Below are positions 1-5,424 of a stretch of DNA of 8,129 nt, in pieces. The position numbers and the translations under genes were made by a program. Source of the stretch: Planctomycetota bacterium (GTDB lineage: Bacteria; Planctomycetota; Planctomycetia; Pirellulales; Pirellulaceae); assembly GCA_019347795.1 (NCBI GenBank), contig JAHWKS010000123.1, positions 1,441 to 9,569 of the forward strand, written 5' to 3'. Under the pieces are notes generated by a model, which was not told the DNA's origin, ran no database searches, and was given only the letters and a program-made list of their open reading frames with translations. The stretch's first letter is position 1. Each line of letters starts with the position of its first letter.

Positions 1-332
1 CTTAACGCACCACGGCCACACTCCGCCTAACGAAGCTGACGCTCGCGCGCAAGCGCGAATGCGAGGACGGCGATCAACAGCGAGCTGGCAACGAGAACAG
101 CAGTGGTCAAGGGGAGTCTCCTATCAATGGGAACGCGCGCCGCACGCAGCGTACGGCGCAAGAATTAGCGGCCCAAACAGCAATCGCCGCGGACACGGGC
201 CATGTAGAGCGTTGTGCACGCTAACCGCGACGTTTCATGGAAACATGCCCGATTTTGGGCGGGAATTAAGCCGCGTTTGGCAGCCGGGGCAATAAGCGGC
301 CCTCTGCCTTGCCAAACGAGATGCAGGTCCGA

Positions 333-352
333 GCCGTCGATCGCTCGACGGC
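333..352. repeat. Perfect 8-bp hairpin with a 4-nt loop
   Basis: The arms GCCGTCGA (333-340) and TCGACGGC (345-352) are exact reverse complements around the loop TCGC. No T-run follows on either strand, so this is not a typical intrinsic terminator. In GC-rich DNA such a hairpin can occur by chance, and its function is unknown. Confidence 0.4.
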
Positions 353-360
353 CGCAAGCG

Positions 361-382
361 ATCCAGGAGACATCCAGGAGAC
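361..382. repeat. Perfect tandem duplication of an 11-bp unit
   Basis: ATCCAGGAGAC occurs twice back to back (361-371 and 372-382) with no mismatch. It lies 8 bp after the hairpin at 333-352. Replication slippage would produce it, and an 11-bp spacing could also place two protein sites on one DNA face. I see no gene start nearby that would favour a regulatory role. Confidence 0.5.
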
Positions 383-552
383 GAAGCCCGGTTCGGAAAC
401 CGAGGTGAGGTGCTCAAGACACTGCGAGAGACGCGACAGGTACGACTGATCCGCCGACGAGGTCTGGTTCGCGAGCGGTATGAATTAGCAGAGCGTCCGA
501 CGTTCCCAAACGTCTCGTTATTCATTCTGACTTCACGGCCGTCTCACGCGGA

Positions 553-1470
553 TCAAGTTGCATCGGCTCCATCGTGGTCCCGAGCGAGCATCCGAGCTGG
601 TACGTCCAGCTCTACGTCGCCGCACGCGCAGACGTCGGCGTGGATGTGCTCGAGGGAAAGCGGTACGGCAGCATTCGAAGGCGCGCAGGCCAAATCCCCC
701 GGCAGCCAACGCTCCTGAGAGTCCGCCAGGACTCTGGGCGCGTCAACGGCGCCTGCGCCGCAGCCTTCGCCGCAAGAAAAAACGACGCGGTTTGCGCCCA
801 GAGCCTGAAGCTGTCTGAGGAGGGCGACAATTGCTCCCCGCCGGCGCCAAGGTGAAGCCAGTTGCGCCCACAGGTGGGTTTCTTTCAGTTTTCTGGTCCA
901 CTGCCGGATCTCGCCGATCGTTTTCGTCTCGGCCCGCAGCGAAAACTCTACGCGGCGGAGAGCCGTACCGCCGCTTCGCCGGCAGAGTTCGCTACAGCTG
1001 CTGGCATGGTCGTGGATGGTTCCTGCGGTGTCGCTTGCCGTCCGGCGCCGCGGCCGCCTGTCGCCTGCGAAGCTGATCGCGACGATAATCAGCTCGCTGC
1101 CATCATCGTACAACTCACCGGAGACATCGAACGCAGCGGTAGATAAAACGTTCCTCGCGGCGTCCACTTTGGTCACGAACTGGTTTTCACGGACATTCAG
1201 CGCCGCCTCGCGCTGAGCCTGCACCTGGACGGCGATTGCCGCTTCGTACTTCCGCCGGCGCGGCTCGCTCAGACTTTGGGGATCCGCAATCTCATCGGCG
1301 GTGAAGCCGTACTCCTCCACAAGAACGCGCGGGGCGAGCGCATCGCAATCAATGAGCTCGTCGCCGCGTACAATCTTACCGCGGGCGGTAATCACTAGCC
1401 CCGGCGCCCGATCTTTCGTGCGAGCTTCGATCGGGCCATTATCTTTGCACTGCTGGTTGGGATCTCTCAT
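553..1470 (-). CDS. Hypothetical protein; C-terminal half doubtful
   Basis: I do not recognise this 305-residue product. I chose the start at 1470 because AGGAG sits 8 bases upstream (1479-1483) and the protein becomes coherent from there, opening MRDPNQQCKDNG. The frame stays open further upstream, but that part has no good ribosome site and crosses a REP-like palindrome. Residues 1-135 look like a real soluble protein, with a glutamine/alanine-rich helical stretch (roughly residues 75-100) and a strand-like ELYDDGSELIIVAI segment. Beyond about residue 140 the sequence turns rich in Arg, Cys and Ala. Near 560-720 a plus-strand frame has at least as good third-position GC, so the true C-terminus may be shorter or altered by an old frameshift. 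It lies downstream of the ERCC4 nuclease on the same strand. Confidence 0.5.
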   Translation of the reverse strand: MRDPNQQCKDNGPIEARTKDRAPGLVITARGKIVRGDELIDCDALAPRVLVEEYGFTADEIADPQSLSEPRRRKYEAAIAVQVQAQREAALNVRENQFVTKVDAARNVLSTAAFDVSGELYDDGSELIIVAISFAGDRRPRRRTASDTAGTIHDHASSCSELCRRSGGTALRRVEFSLRAETKTIGEIRQWTRKLKETHLWAQLASPWRRRGAIVALLRQLQALGANRVVFSCGEGCGAGAVDAPRVLADSQERWLPGDLACAPSNAAVPLSLEHIHADVCACGDVELDVPARMLARDHDGADAT

Positions 1471-1478
1471 GGGACAAT

Positions 1479-1483
1479 CTCCT
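1479..1483 (-). promoter_or_regulatory. Ribosome binding site fixing the start at 1470
   Basis: Read on the minus strand this is AGGAG, followed by 8 bases and then ATG at 1470. It is the main reason for preferring this start over the open frame that continues upstream to 1902. Confidence 0.6.
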
Positions 1484-1492
1484 ATGGACAGG

Positions 1493-1513
1493 GACCGTCC
1501 CCAGGGGACGGTC
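1493..1513. repeat. REP-like perfect palindrome
   Basis: The arms GACCGTCCCC (1493-1502) and GGGGACGGTC (1504-1513) are exact reverse complements around a single A, giving a 10-bp GC-rich inverted repeat. GGGAC...GTCCC palindromes of this style are familiar as dispersed repeats linked to REP-associated Y1 transposases in several bacterial phyla. That link is from general knowledge, and no such transposase is present in this window. It sits 22 bp upstream of the start at 1470, in the transcript leader, where it could fold or could be a separate mobile repeat. No T-run follows, so it is unlikely to be an intrinsic terminator. Confidence 0.6.
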
Positions 1514-1591
1514 TTGCCGGTGTGGTCAGGAACGCCCCGCAATCCGCGGCGGCGAATTGGCGAGGCGTCGGCCGCGCAGCTCGGCGCGAAT

Positions 1592-1768
1592 TCAGTTGGC
1601 GGCGCTCGCAGGGATCGGCGCAGGCAGAACTCCTGCTCGGAGTACTTCCGCGGCGTTGCGAAAATCGCGCGTGGCTGAGAGATTCCGCATGTTCCGCCGA
1701 ACATACGATTGGAGCTCGACAAAACCCTGCGGGATGCGGAGCATCTGGCGCCGGAAACGCATCGCCAT
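1592..1768 (-). CDS. Small hypothetical protein, 58 residues
   Basis: I do not recognise this small product. It starts with an ATG at 1768 (a second ATG lies at 1762) and ends with TGA at 1592-1594. The protein is basic at the front (MAMRFRRQMLRIPQGF), has a helical, positively charged middle (VRRNMRNLSATRDFRNAAEVLRAG) and ends in an Ala/Pro tail. Its composition looks more like a real protein than the longer open frame that overlaps it on the same strand. The ribosome site is weak. It begins 47 bp past the stop of the duplicated ERCC4 tail and ends 122 bp before the start at 1470, so it would sit in the same minus-strand transcript. It could also be the remnant of a longer gene. Confidence 0.4.
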   Translation of the reverse strand: MAMRFRRQMLRIPQGFVELQSYVRRNMRNLSATRDFRNAAEVLRAGVLPAPIPASAAN

Positions 1769-1814
1769 GCCGGCTCGCTGTAGATAGCTCGGCGCCGGCC
1801 AGGGCCGCGGGCCG

Positions 1815-1943
1815 TTACTTGCCGTTGTTGTGTTTCAACTCGTCGATCAGCGAACTCGCGGCGGGAAGCGAAAAGTCTTTGGGACGCTCCACAGGGAATC
1901 ACTCGCGCAGAAGTGCAGGTAGGCCAATGTTCCTTCGCTTAGC
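1815..1943 (-). pseudogene. Degenerate duplicate of the ERCC4 gene's C-terminus
   Basis: Read on the minus strand from 1943 this gives AKRRNIGLPALLRE, an in-frame TGA, then FPVERPKDFSLPAASSLIDELKHNNGK and a TAA at 1815-1817. It aligns along its whole length with the last roughly 40 residues of the intact ERCC4 protein (AKRRGVHLGNLLRE-Q-FHVERAEDLS, then PAASSLIDALKR). The stop replaces the Gln of the intact copy. A 20-nt block is identical in both copies (1843-1862 and 2004-2023), while the rest has diverged. Upstream of about 1950 the similarity ends, right next to the end of the intact gene. This is a partial tandem duplication, or the stump of a second, related nuclease gene. It is not expected to encode a functional product. 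Confidence 0.8.
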
Positions 1944-1975
1944 CGATGCCCGACGTCGCGACGAGAAACGAGCCG

Positions 1976-2740
1976 TTAGCGGGCGTGATCCCGCTTAAGG
2001 GCATCGATCAGCGAACTCGCGGCAGGAACCGAAAGATCCTCGGCGCGCTCGACGTGGAATTGCTCTCGCAGTAGATTGCCTAAGTGGACGCCGCGCCGCT
2101 TCGCCATCCCCACGATCACCCGGACCTGCCCGGCAGTTGCCGGTCGGGCCAAAGTGAGCGAGCAGCCGAGTCCGTCACCTTCACCGACGGCGGCGCCATC
2201 GCACCAGGCGCCGTCGATCGGCGAAGGATATGCAGAAGTTTGCTGGTCAGGCGACGTCTCCCCCTCGAGCACCGCGCCCAAGAGTGCACGGCTCTCCCGC
2301 CAGCGGCGCGCCGTCAAGATCAGGAGGCGCGCCACGTACCGTCCGGCTCGTATCCGATCACGAGCCATGACCACGGGAAGTCCCGTTGCGATCCACCCCA
2401 AGAGCGAGTTAATCGCCGCCTCAGGTTGCACGTCTCCGCGCCAGCCGCCGGACTCGATCTCCGGCCACGTCGACTCCACCACCAGCGCTCGCACAGGATA
2501 AGCCAACAGCCGCCGCACCTCTCGATCGAACCGCGCCCGCTCCCGCCCGATGCAGGCGATGAGGTCCTCGCGGCTCTTACGCTCTATCGCCGCCACCGAC
2601 TCCAGTCCTCGCAGCGAGTAGTCGCCGGTTGGTAAACTCGCCCTCTCCACGCGCAGCGGCGTCAAATCGAGCGGCGCCTGCTCGCGCGTATCGACCAGCG
2701 CCAGCAGCCGGTCGGTTCGTAGGTCAATCGGAATCTTCAT
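1976..2740 (-). CDS. ERCC4-domain nuclease with C-terminal helical domain
   Basis: This 254-residue protein is a predicted structure-specific DNA endonuclease of the ERCC4 (XPF/Mus81/Hef) fold. The family signature is intact: VDTREQ at residues 16-21, GDYSL at 39-43 and IERKSREDL at 52-60, matching GD-Xn-ERK-X3-D (D40, E53, R54, K55, D59). The ERCC4 domain covers about residues 12-150. A low-complexity linker follows (160-195), then a small helical domain (about 200-250, ATAGQVRVIVGMAKRRG to SSLIDALKR) of a type I associate with phage-like recombination proteins. There is no helicase domain or obvious (HhH)2 pair. I chose ATG 2740 because GGGAG lies 8 bases upstream (2749-2753). TTG 2803 and ATG 2755 are in frame but less well supported. 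It diverges from the terminase series and could process branched DNA for replication, recombination or packaging (inference). Confidence 0.87.
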   Translation of the reverse strand: MKIPIDLRTDRLLALVDTREQAPLDLTPLRVERASLPTGDYSLRGLESVAAIERKSREDLIACIGRERARFDREVRRLLAYPVRALVVESTWPEIESGGWRGDVQPEAAINSLLGWIATGLPVVMARDRIRAGRYVARLLILTARRWRESRALLGAVLEGETSPDQQTSAYPSPIDGAWCDGAAVGEGDGLGCSLTLARPATAGQVRVIVGMAKRRGVHLGNLLREQFHVERAEDLSVPAASSLIDALKRDHAR

Positions 2741-2748
2741 GAGCCATG

Positions 2749-2753
2749 CTCCC
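2749..2753 (-). promoter_or_regulatory. Ribosome binding site fixing the ERCC4 gene start
   Basis: On the minus strand this reads GGGAG, 8 bases before ATG 2740. Three in-frame ATG codons lie close together or upstream, and this spacing favours the last. The product then opens MKIPIDLRTD, only a few residues before the first ERCC4 strand. Confidence 0.55.
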
Positions 2754-2903
2754 ATTTTCGCTTCTGCGTTTGCGTTGCCGAATGATCCGGGTTCTGAAGC
2801 CAAGACTGAACTTCGTTGTCACCTTCTGCTGCCCCGCCGCCGTTGATCTTTGCCGCGCCGGCCGCGAGCAAGGGCGCGACGCCGCGGGGCCGCATTAAAT
2901 TCC

Positions 2904-2952
2904 CGAAAGCTGCCAATTAGAAAATTAGCTGTAGAGAGGACGAAAGTTGCCA
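2904..2952. repeat. Pair of imperfect direct repeats, possible operator
   Basis: CGAAAGCTGCCA (2904-2915) and CGAAAGTTGCCA (2941-2952) differ at one base, and the match weakens beyond them. Their starts are 37 bp apart, and AATTAG is repeated between them. The location inside the AT-rich core of a divergent promoter region fits regulator binding sites. The candidate regulator nearest at hand is the 3189 gene product. The regulatory role is inference. Confidence 0.4.
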
Positions 2953-3188
2953 TTTGCCAGGAGCTAACGCGCTCCACCCTAGGATTATGCCGCGCTTTTC
3001 GTAAGAATTTAGGCCAACGAACCAGCGAATTGCGCACTGCAATTCCGCCCCTCGGACATTCTCCTGTCGGCGACCGTCCGGCCTGAACCTCCTTATGTCG
3101 GCATCCTTCGCTGCGCGGTGTAAGTGCCCGGCGCGTCGCGCACTGTAGAGTAGTTTGTAGCGAAATCCGCCGCCCTGGAGCCCATATC

Positions 3189-3806
3189 ATGCCTCCGCCG
3201 CAATCACCTCCCCTCGAACTCGATCCCACCGAACGCCGGCGCCTGGAGGAGCTATACGGCGACCTGCTCGGGCCCGCAGTATATAAGCTGATTTGGACAA
3301 TGCTCCTAAGCGAGGAGGAGCAAGAGCAGCTGGGGAATGCTCTGGCGCAATGTGCGACCCCGCGCCTGGCTCCCGTGCGGCTGTGGATGGAATTGCGCGG
3401 CTTCACCCAACCGCGCGCCATCATCGAACTTGCCCACGGACTGAATCTACTCTCTCCCGCGGAGTATTCCTGGTTACTGCGGGGCATCAGGGAATCACGA
3501 CCGCAGGTTGATGGATCGCCGCCGCCGGTTGACGGCGATGTAAAGCCCCGTTGGGACGCCGCGCGTCGCGAACTGCGCTACCGGGGACGCGTCGTTCGGC
3601 GGGTCCGCAGCGCGCGTGTCGCACACACCATCTCGGCGATCCTTGATGCCTTCGAAGAGGCTGATTGGCCCCCGCGCATTGAACACGCCGTCGATGTGTC
3701 GCTCTCTCCGCAACCTGTGCACGACGCGGTTCAGTCATTGAATCGGCGTCTCCATGAGCTCCGCTTCCGCGTCGATGGCGTGTACATCTGTTGGACAGAG
3801 TCCTGA
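3189..3806 (+). CDS. Hypothetical protein with winged-helix-like C-terminal domain
   Basis: This 205-residue protein has two parts. Residues about 12-102 are helical (LDPTERRRLEELYGDLL to AEYSWLLRGI). After a Pro/Gly linker (103-118), residues 119-203 form a compact module starting KPRWDAARRELRYRGRVVRRVR and ending FRVDGVYICW, with an ILDAFEEADWPPRI helix and a VHDAVQSLNRRL helix between. I recognise this module as one recurring in planctomycete hypothetical proteins, and its pattern of short strand, helices and terminal hairpin suggests a winged helix. DNA binding is inference. ATG 3189 has GGAG 8 bases upstream (3177-3180). It is first in the plus-strand series and lies beside the divergent region, so it may regulate the module or help in DNA recognition. 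Confidence 0.75.
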   Translation: MPPPQSPPLELDPTERRRLEELYGDLLGPAVYKLIWTMLLSEEEQEQLGNALAQCATPRLAPVRLWMELRGFTQPRAIIELAHGLNLLSPAEYSWLLRGIRESRPQVDGSPPPVDGDVKPRWDAARRELRYRGRVVRRVRSARVAHTISAILDAFEEADWPPRIEHAVDVSLSPQPVHDAVQSLNRRLHELRFRVDGVYICWTES

Positions 3807-3808
3807 TT

Positions 3809-3830
3809 GTCCAGTCACCGTCCAGTCGCC
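3809..3830. repeat. Tandem 11-bp repeat after the winged-helix gene
   Basis: GTCCAGTCACC (3809-3819) is followed at once by GTCCAGTCGCC (3820-3830), identical except for one base. The pair begins 3 bp after the TGA of the upstream gene, in the 112-bp gap before the zinc-ribbon gene. It may be a two-site operator on one DNA face or a slippage product. Confidence 0.45.
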
Positions 3831-3918
3831 GCCATTAGGTAGTTTTCGGCGGCTTTGCCAAAATTGACCTAGCGATTAAGGATGCACGAGCTTCCGCGAA
3901 CGGGGTCACTAGGCACGG

Positions 3919-4845
3919 ATGTTTCCCCAACAAAAAACTCAAGCGAACGGCGGTAAGGAACCCAGGGGCCTCGTCCAGCCGCGTGGAAACGCGTCAGGCG
4001 AGGAGAAGACCGGGGGAATCCCTCCGGCTATTGGGAAGCTTTTGGGCGGCGAATGCTTGCAACGGTACGTCGAGCAGTTCGCCCAGGAGTATCAGCCATT
4101 CGGCCCAACCGAGCTCGCAATCGTCCGGGATATGGCGCGGCAGGCGGCGGCAATGGAGCTGTGGGGCGAGGCGGTGGGGGCCGTGGAGCGGCAGGCGGTG
4201 CGAGGTGTTTCCGAGCTGCTAATTCAATCGACGCTCGACGACGAGGAGTTGCGGGATGCCGTACTTGCCGGGGCAGTGAGCGCGGAAGCGACTGACCGCT
4301 CGGAGCGGCATGGACTCGGGCATTCACGGGCGTTCTATCGCGCGTTGGCTAAGCTCGAGGAAGTCCAATCGAAACGGCGCAAACGCGGAGAGGCCGCGCG
4401 CGCATCGGGAACAGCGATGCCCCCGCGGTTTCGCAGCGAAGCCGCCTGCGAACAGTACCTGGAGGAGCGCCTGCGCACCGGCAATGTGGCCTGTCGCCGC
4501 TGCGGAGCGGCCGAAGGCTATTACTGCGCGGCGCGGCGTGCATGGGAGTGCGCCCGCTGCAAAGCCCAAGTGGGCTTGCGTCACGGAACTGTGATGGCCC
4601 GCTCCCCGATTCCGCTGCTGACATGGTTCGACGCAATTCGCTGGCTGCTTTGGCGCCCGACGAGCGGCGCCGTAGAGTTAGCCGAGCGCCTCGGCGTTTC
4701 GCGCGTGGCCACTGTCCGAGCGCTGGCAGGCAAGATCCGTGAGGCCATGGGCGCCGAGAACGCAAGCAAGCTGCTGGCCGGACTGGATGTGCACTATGCC
4801 CGCGGCGAACACCTGAACCTGAGCCAAGCGCATGAAGATGAGTAG
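3919..4845 (+). CDS. Zinc-ribbon/HTH protein from an IS1595-type transposase N-terminus
   Basis: This 308-residue protein has a flexible N-terminus (1-33), a helical domain (about 34-160), and then the DNA-binding half of an IS1595-family transposase (about 168-277). The transposase-like half begins PPRFRSEAACEQYLEERLRTG, has a zinc ribbon CRRC at 192-195 and CARC at 211-214, then the GTVMARSPIPLLTWFDAIRWLL segment and an HTH (AVELAERLGVSRVATVRALAGKIREAM). The DDE catalytic domain is missing: the protein ends about 30 residues later, with GLDVHYARG where the family has a GxVEVDExYxGG-like first catalytic motif. It therefore cannot transpose DNA and is probably a domesticated DNA-binding protein. 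Its place two genes ahead of a terminase suggests recognition of the packaging site or regulation (inference). The ribosome site before ATG 3919 is weak. Confidence 0.85.
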   Translation: MFPQQKTQANGGKEPRGLVQPRGNASGEEKTGGIPPAIGKLLGGECLQRYVEQFAQEYQPFGPTELAIVRDMARQAAAMELWGEAVGAVERQAVRGVSELLIQSTLDDEELRDAVLAGAVSAEATDRSERHGLGHSRAFYRALAKLEEVQSKRRKRGEAARASGTAMPPRFRSEAACEQYLEERLRTGNVACRRCGAAEGYYCAARRAWECARCKAQVGLRHGTVMARSPIPLLTWFDAIRWLLWRPTSGAVELAERLGVSRVATVRALAGKIREAMGAENASKLLAGLDVHYARGEHLNLSQAHEDE

Positions 4846-4933
4846 TGATAATCACGACCCGTAGATTGCCCGGCGCCCTCGAGAACGACACGTAAATCGC
4901 GAAAACGGCATAGTTTCGGAGCACGTTCTGAGT

Positions 4934-4962
4934 GGCTCGGGCCGCGCTGCGGCGCCTGAGCC
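4934..4962. other. Hairpin in the gap before the small subunit candidate
   Basis: GGCTCGGGC (4934-4942) can pair with GCCTGAGCC (4954-4962) over 9 bp with one G-U pair and an 11-nt loop. There is no T-run after it. It lies in the 168-bp gap between the zinc-ribbon gene and the strong ribosome site at 5002, so it could affect mRNA stability or be an attenuator. Evidence is limited to base pairing. Confidence 0.3.
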
Positions 4963-5001
4963 GAGCGCACATCCCCTGAGCGAACTGTACTTGATACCGA
5001 C

Positions 5002-5009
5002 AAGGAGGT
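5002..5009 (+). promoter_or_regulatory. Very strong Shine-Dalgarno for the small subunit candidate
   Basis: AAGGAGGT is a full match to the anti-SD of 16S rRNA, 4 bases before ATG 5014. It is the best ribosome site in the window, well above those of the other genes. High output of this small protein relative to the terminase would fit a ring-forming small terminase subunit (inference). Confidence 0.8.
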
Positions 5010-5013
5010 CGCA

Positions 5014-5424
5014 ATGTCAGATCTAGTTGTCAGCGGCGCCGGCGGAGGCGCCGCGGAGGAGCCGAACCGCAGCGGGAAGTCCCGCCGAAACCACAACGGC
5101 GCCCGCGGACGCCGCCACGATCGCGTCATCCCCACGGCCGAAGACTGTCTCGATGCAATGGCTCGGCTGCCCGGACTCCTGACGCTGGGCGTGCTGAACT
5201 CCGCGCAAGTGAATGCCATCCGTGCAATCTATGCGGGGATCCTGCAGTATCACCAGCGGAGTCAGGCTCGCGACGAGCGGCAGGGGATCTCCAACGCAGA
5301 TGTCATTGAGCTAATGCGCAGCAATCCGGCCATCCTCAGCATGCTGGAGCCGCTGCTCACCGATGAGCAGATCGCCATGGTGATGGACGACGTGCGCGAC
5401 GAGGACAACGATGGGCAAGCTTAG
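5014..5424 (+). CDS. Small helical protein, candidate small terminase subunit
   Basis: I do not recognise this 136-residue protein by family. Residues 1-38 are Gly/Ser/Arg-rich and basic, probably disordered and able to touch nucleic acid. Residues about 40-125 are helical: PTAEDCLDAMARLPGLLTL, AQVNAIRAIYAGILQYHQR, NADVIELMRSNPAILSML and TDEQIAMVMDD. The C-terminus is strongly acidic. Size, a position directly before the large terminase, a 14-bp overlap with it and a very strong ribosome site all fit a small terminase (TerS-like) subunit. I see no clear N-terminal HTH as in classic TerS proteins, so DNA recognition may lie in the zinc-ribbon protein encoded upstream. An alternative is a packaging or scaffold accessory protein. 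Confidence 0.8.
   Translation: MSDLVVSGAGGGAAEEPNRSGKSRRNHNGARGRRHDRVIPTAEDCLDAMARLPGLLTLGVLNSAQVNAIRAIYAGILQYHQRSQARDERQGISNADVIELMRSNPAILSMLEPLLTDEQIAMVMDDVRDEDNDGQA

Larger units (their letters stand above)
1..552. other. Left flank without a convincing gene
   Basis: I see no gene I would defend here. Several short open frames exist on both strands, but they overlap each other, are rich in Arg, Ser and Pro, lack clear ribosome binding sites and match no family I know. The stretch does hold a perfect 8-bp hairpin and a perfect tandem 11-bp duplication, listed separately. Together with the broken genes elsewhere in the window, this suggests a non-coding or eroded accessory flank. Confidence 0.5.
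2741..3188. promoter_or_regulatory. Divergent intergenic region between nuclease and packaging series
   Basis: These 448 bp separate two outward-reading transcription units, so promoters for both probably lie here. I could not assign convincing -35 and -10 boxes. The middle (about 2895-2960) is clearly more AT-rich than its surroundings and holds an imperfect direct repeat (listed separately) plus AATTAG twice (2915-2920 and 2923-2928). Open frames crossing the region on both strands are Arg-rich, lack ribosome sites and look like chance. Confidence 0.5.

Noticed and set aside
24..70. Possible integron attC-like site (GCCTAAC at 26-32 followed by a GC-rich hairpin)
   Set aside because: No matching GTTRRRY core lies within attC distance downstream, and no integrase or cassette structure is visible.
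2084..2635. Plus-strand 183-codon open frame opposite the ERCC4 gene
   Set aside because: Arg/Pro/Ser-rich, no ribosome site, no family resemblance, and lies fully opposite a gene with an intact catalytic signature.
2819..3487. Minus-strand 222-codon frame crossing the divergent intergenic region
   Set aside because: It overlaps the start of the 3189 gene, which has a good ribosome site. Its product is Arg/Ser-rich and unlike any known family.
3792..3813. TGGACA...TGTCCA inverted repeat across the stop codon at 3806
   Set aside because: Only 6 bp with a 10-nt loop, and it partly overlaps the tandem 11-mers, so it is not convincing as a separate element.
3842..3868. TTTTCGGC...GCCAAAA as an intrinsic terminator after the 3189 gene
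   Set aside because: The stem is short and mismatched, and there is no clean T-run following it.
4349..5014. Minus-strand 221-codon open frame over the zinc-ribbon gene and the gap after it
   Set aside because: Arg/Ser/Pro-rich composition, and it lies opposite the CxxC zinc-ribbon and HTH coding region, which is clearly real.
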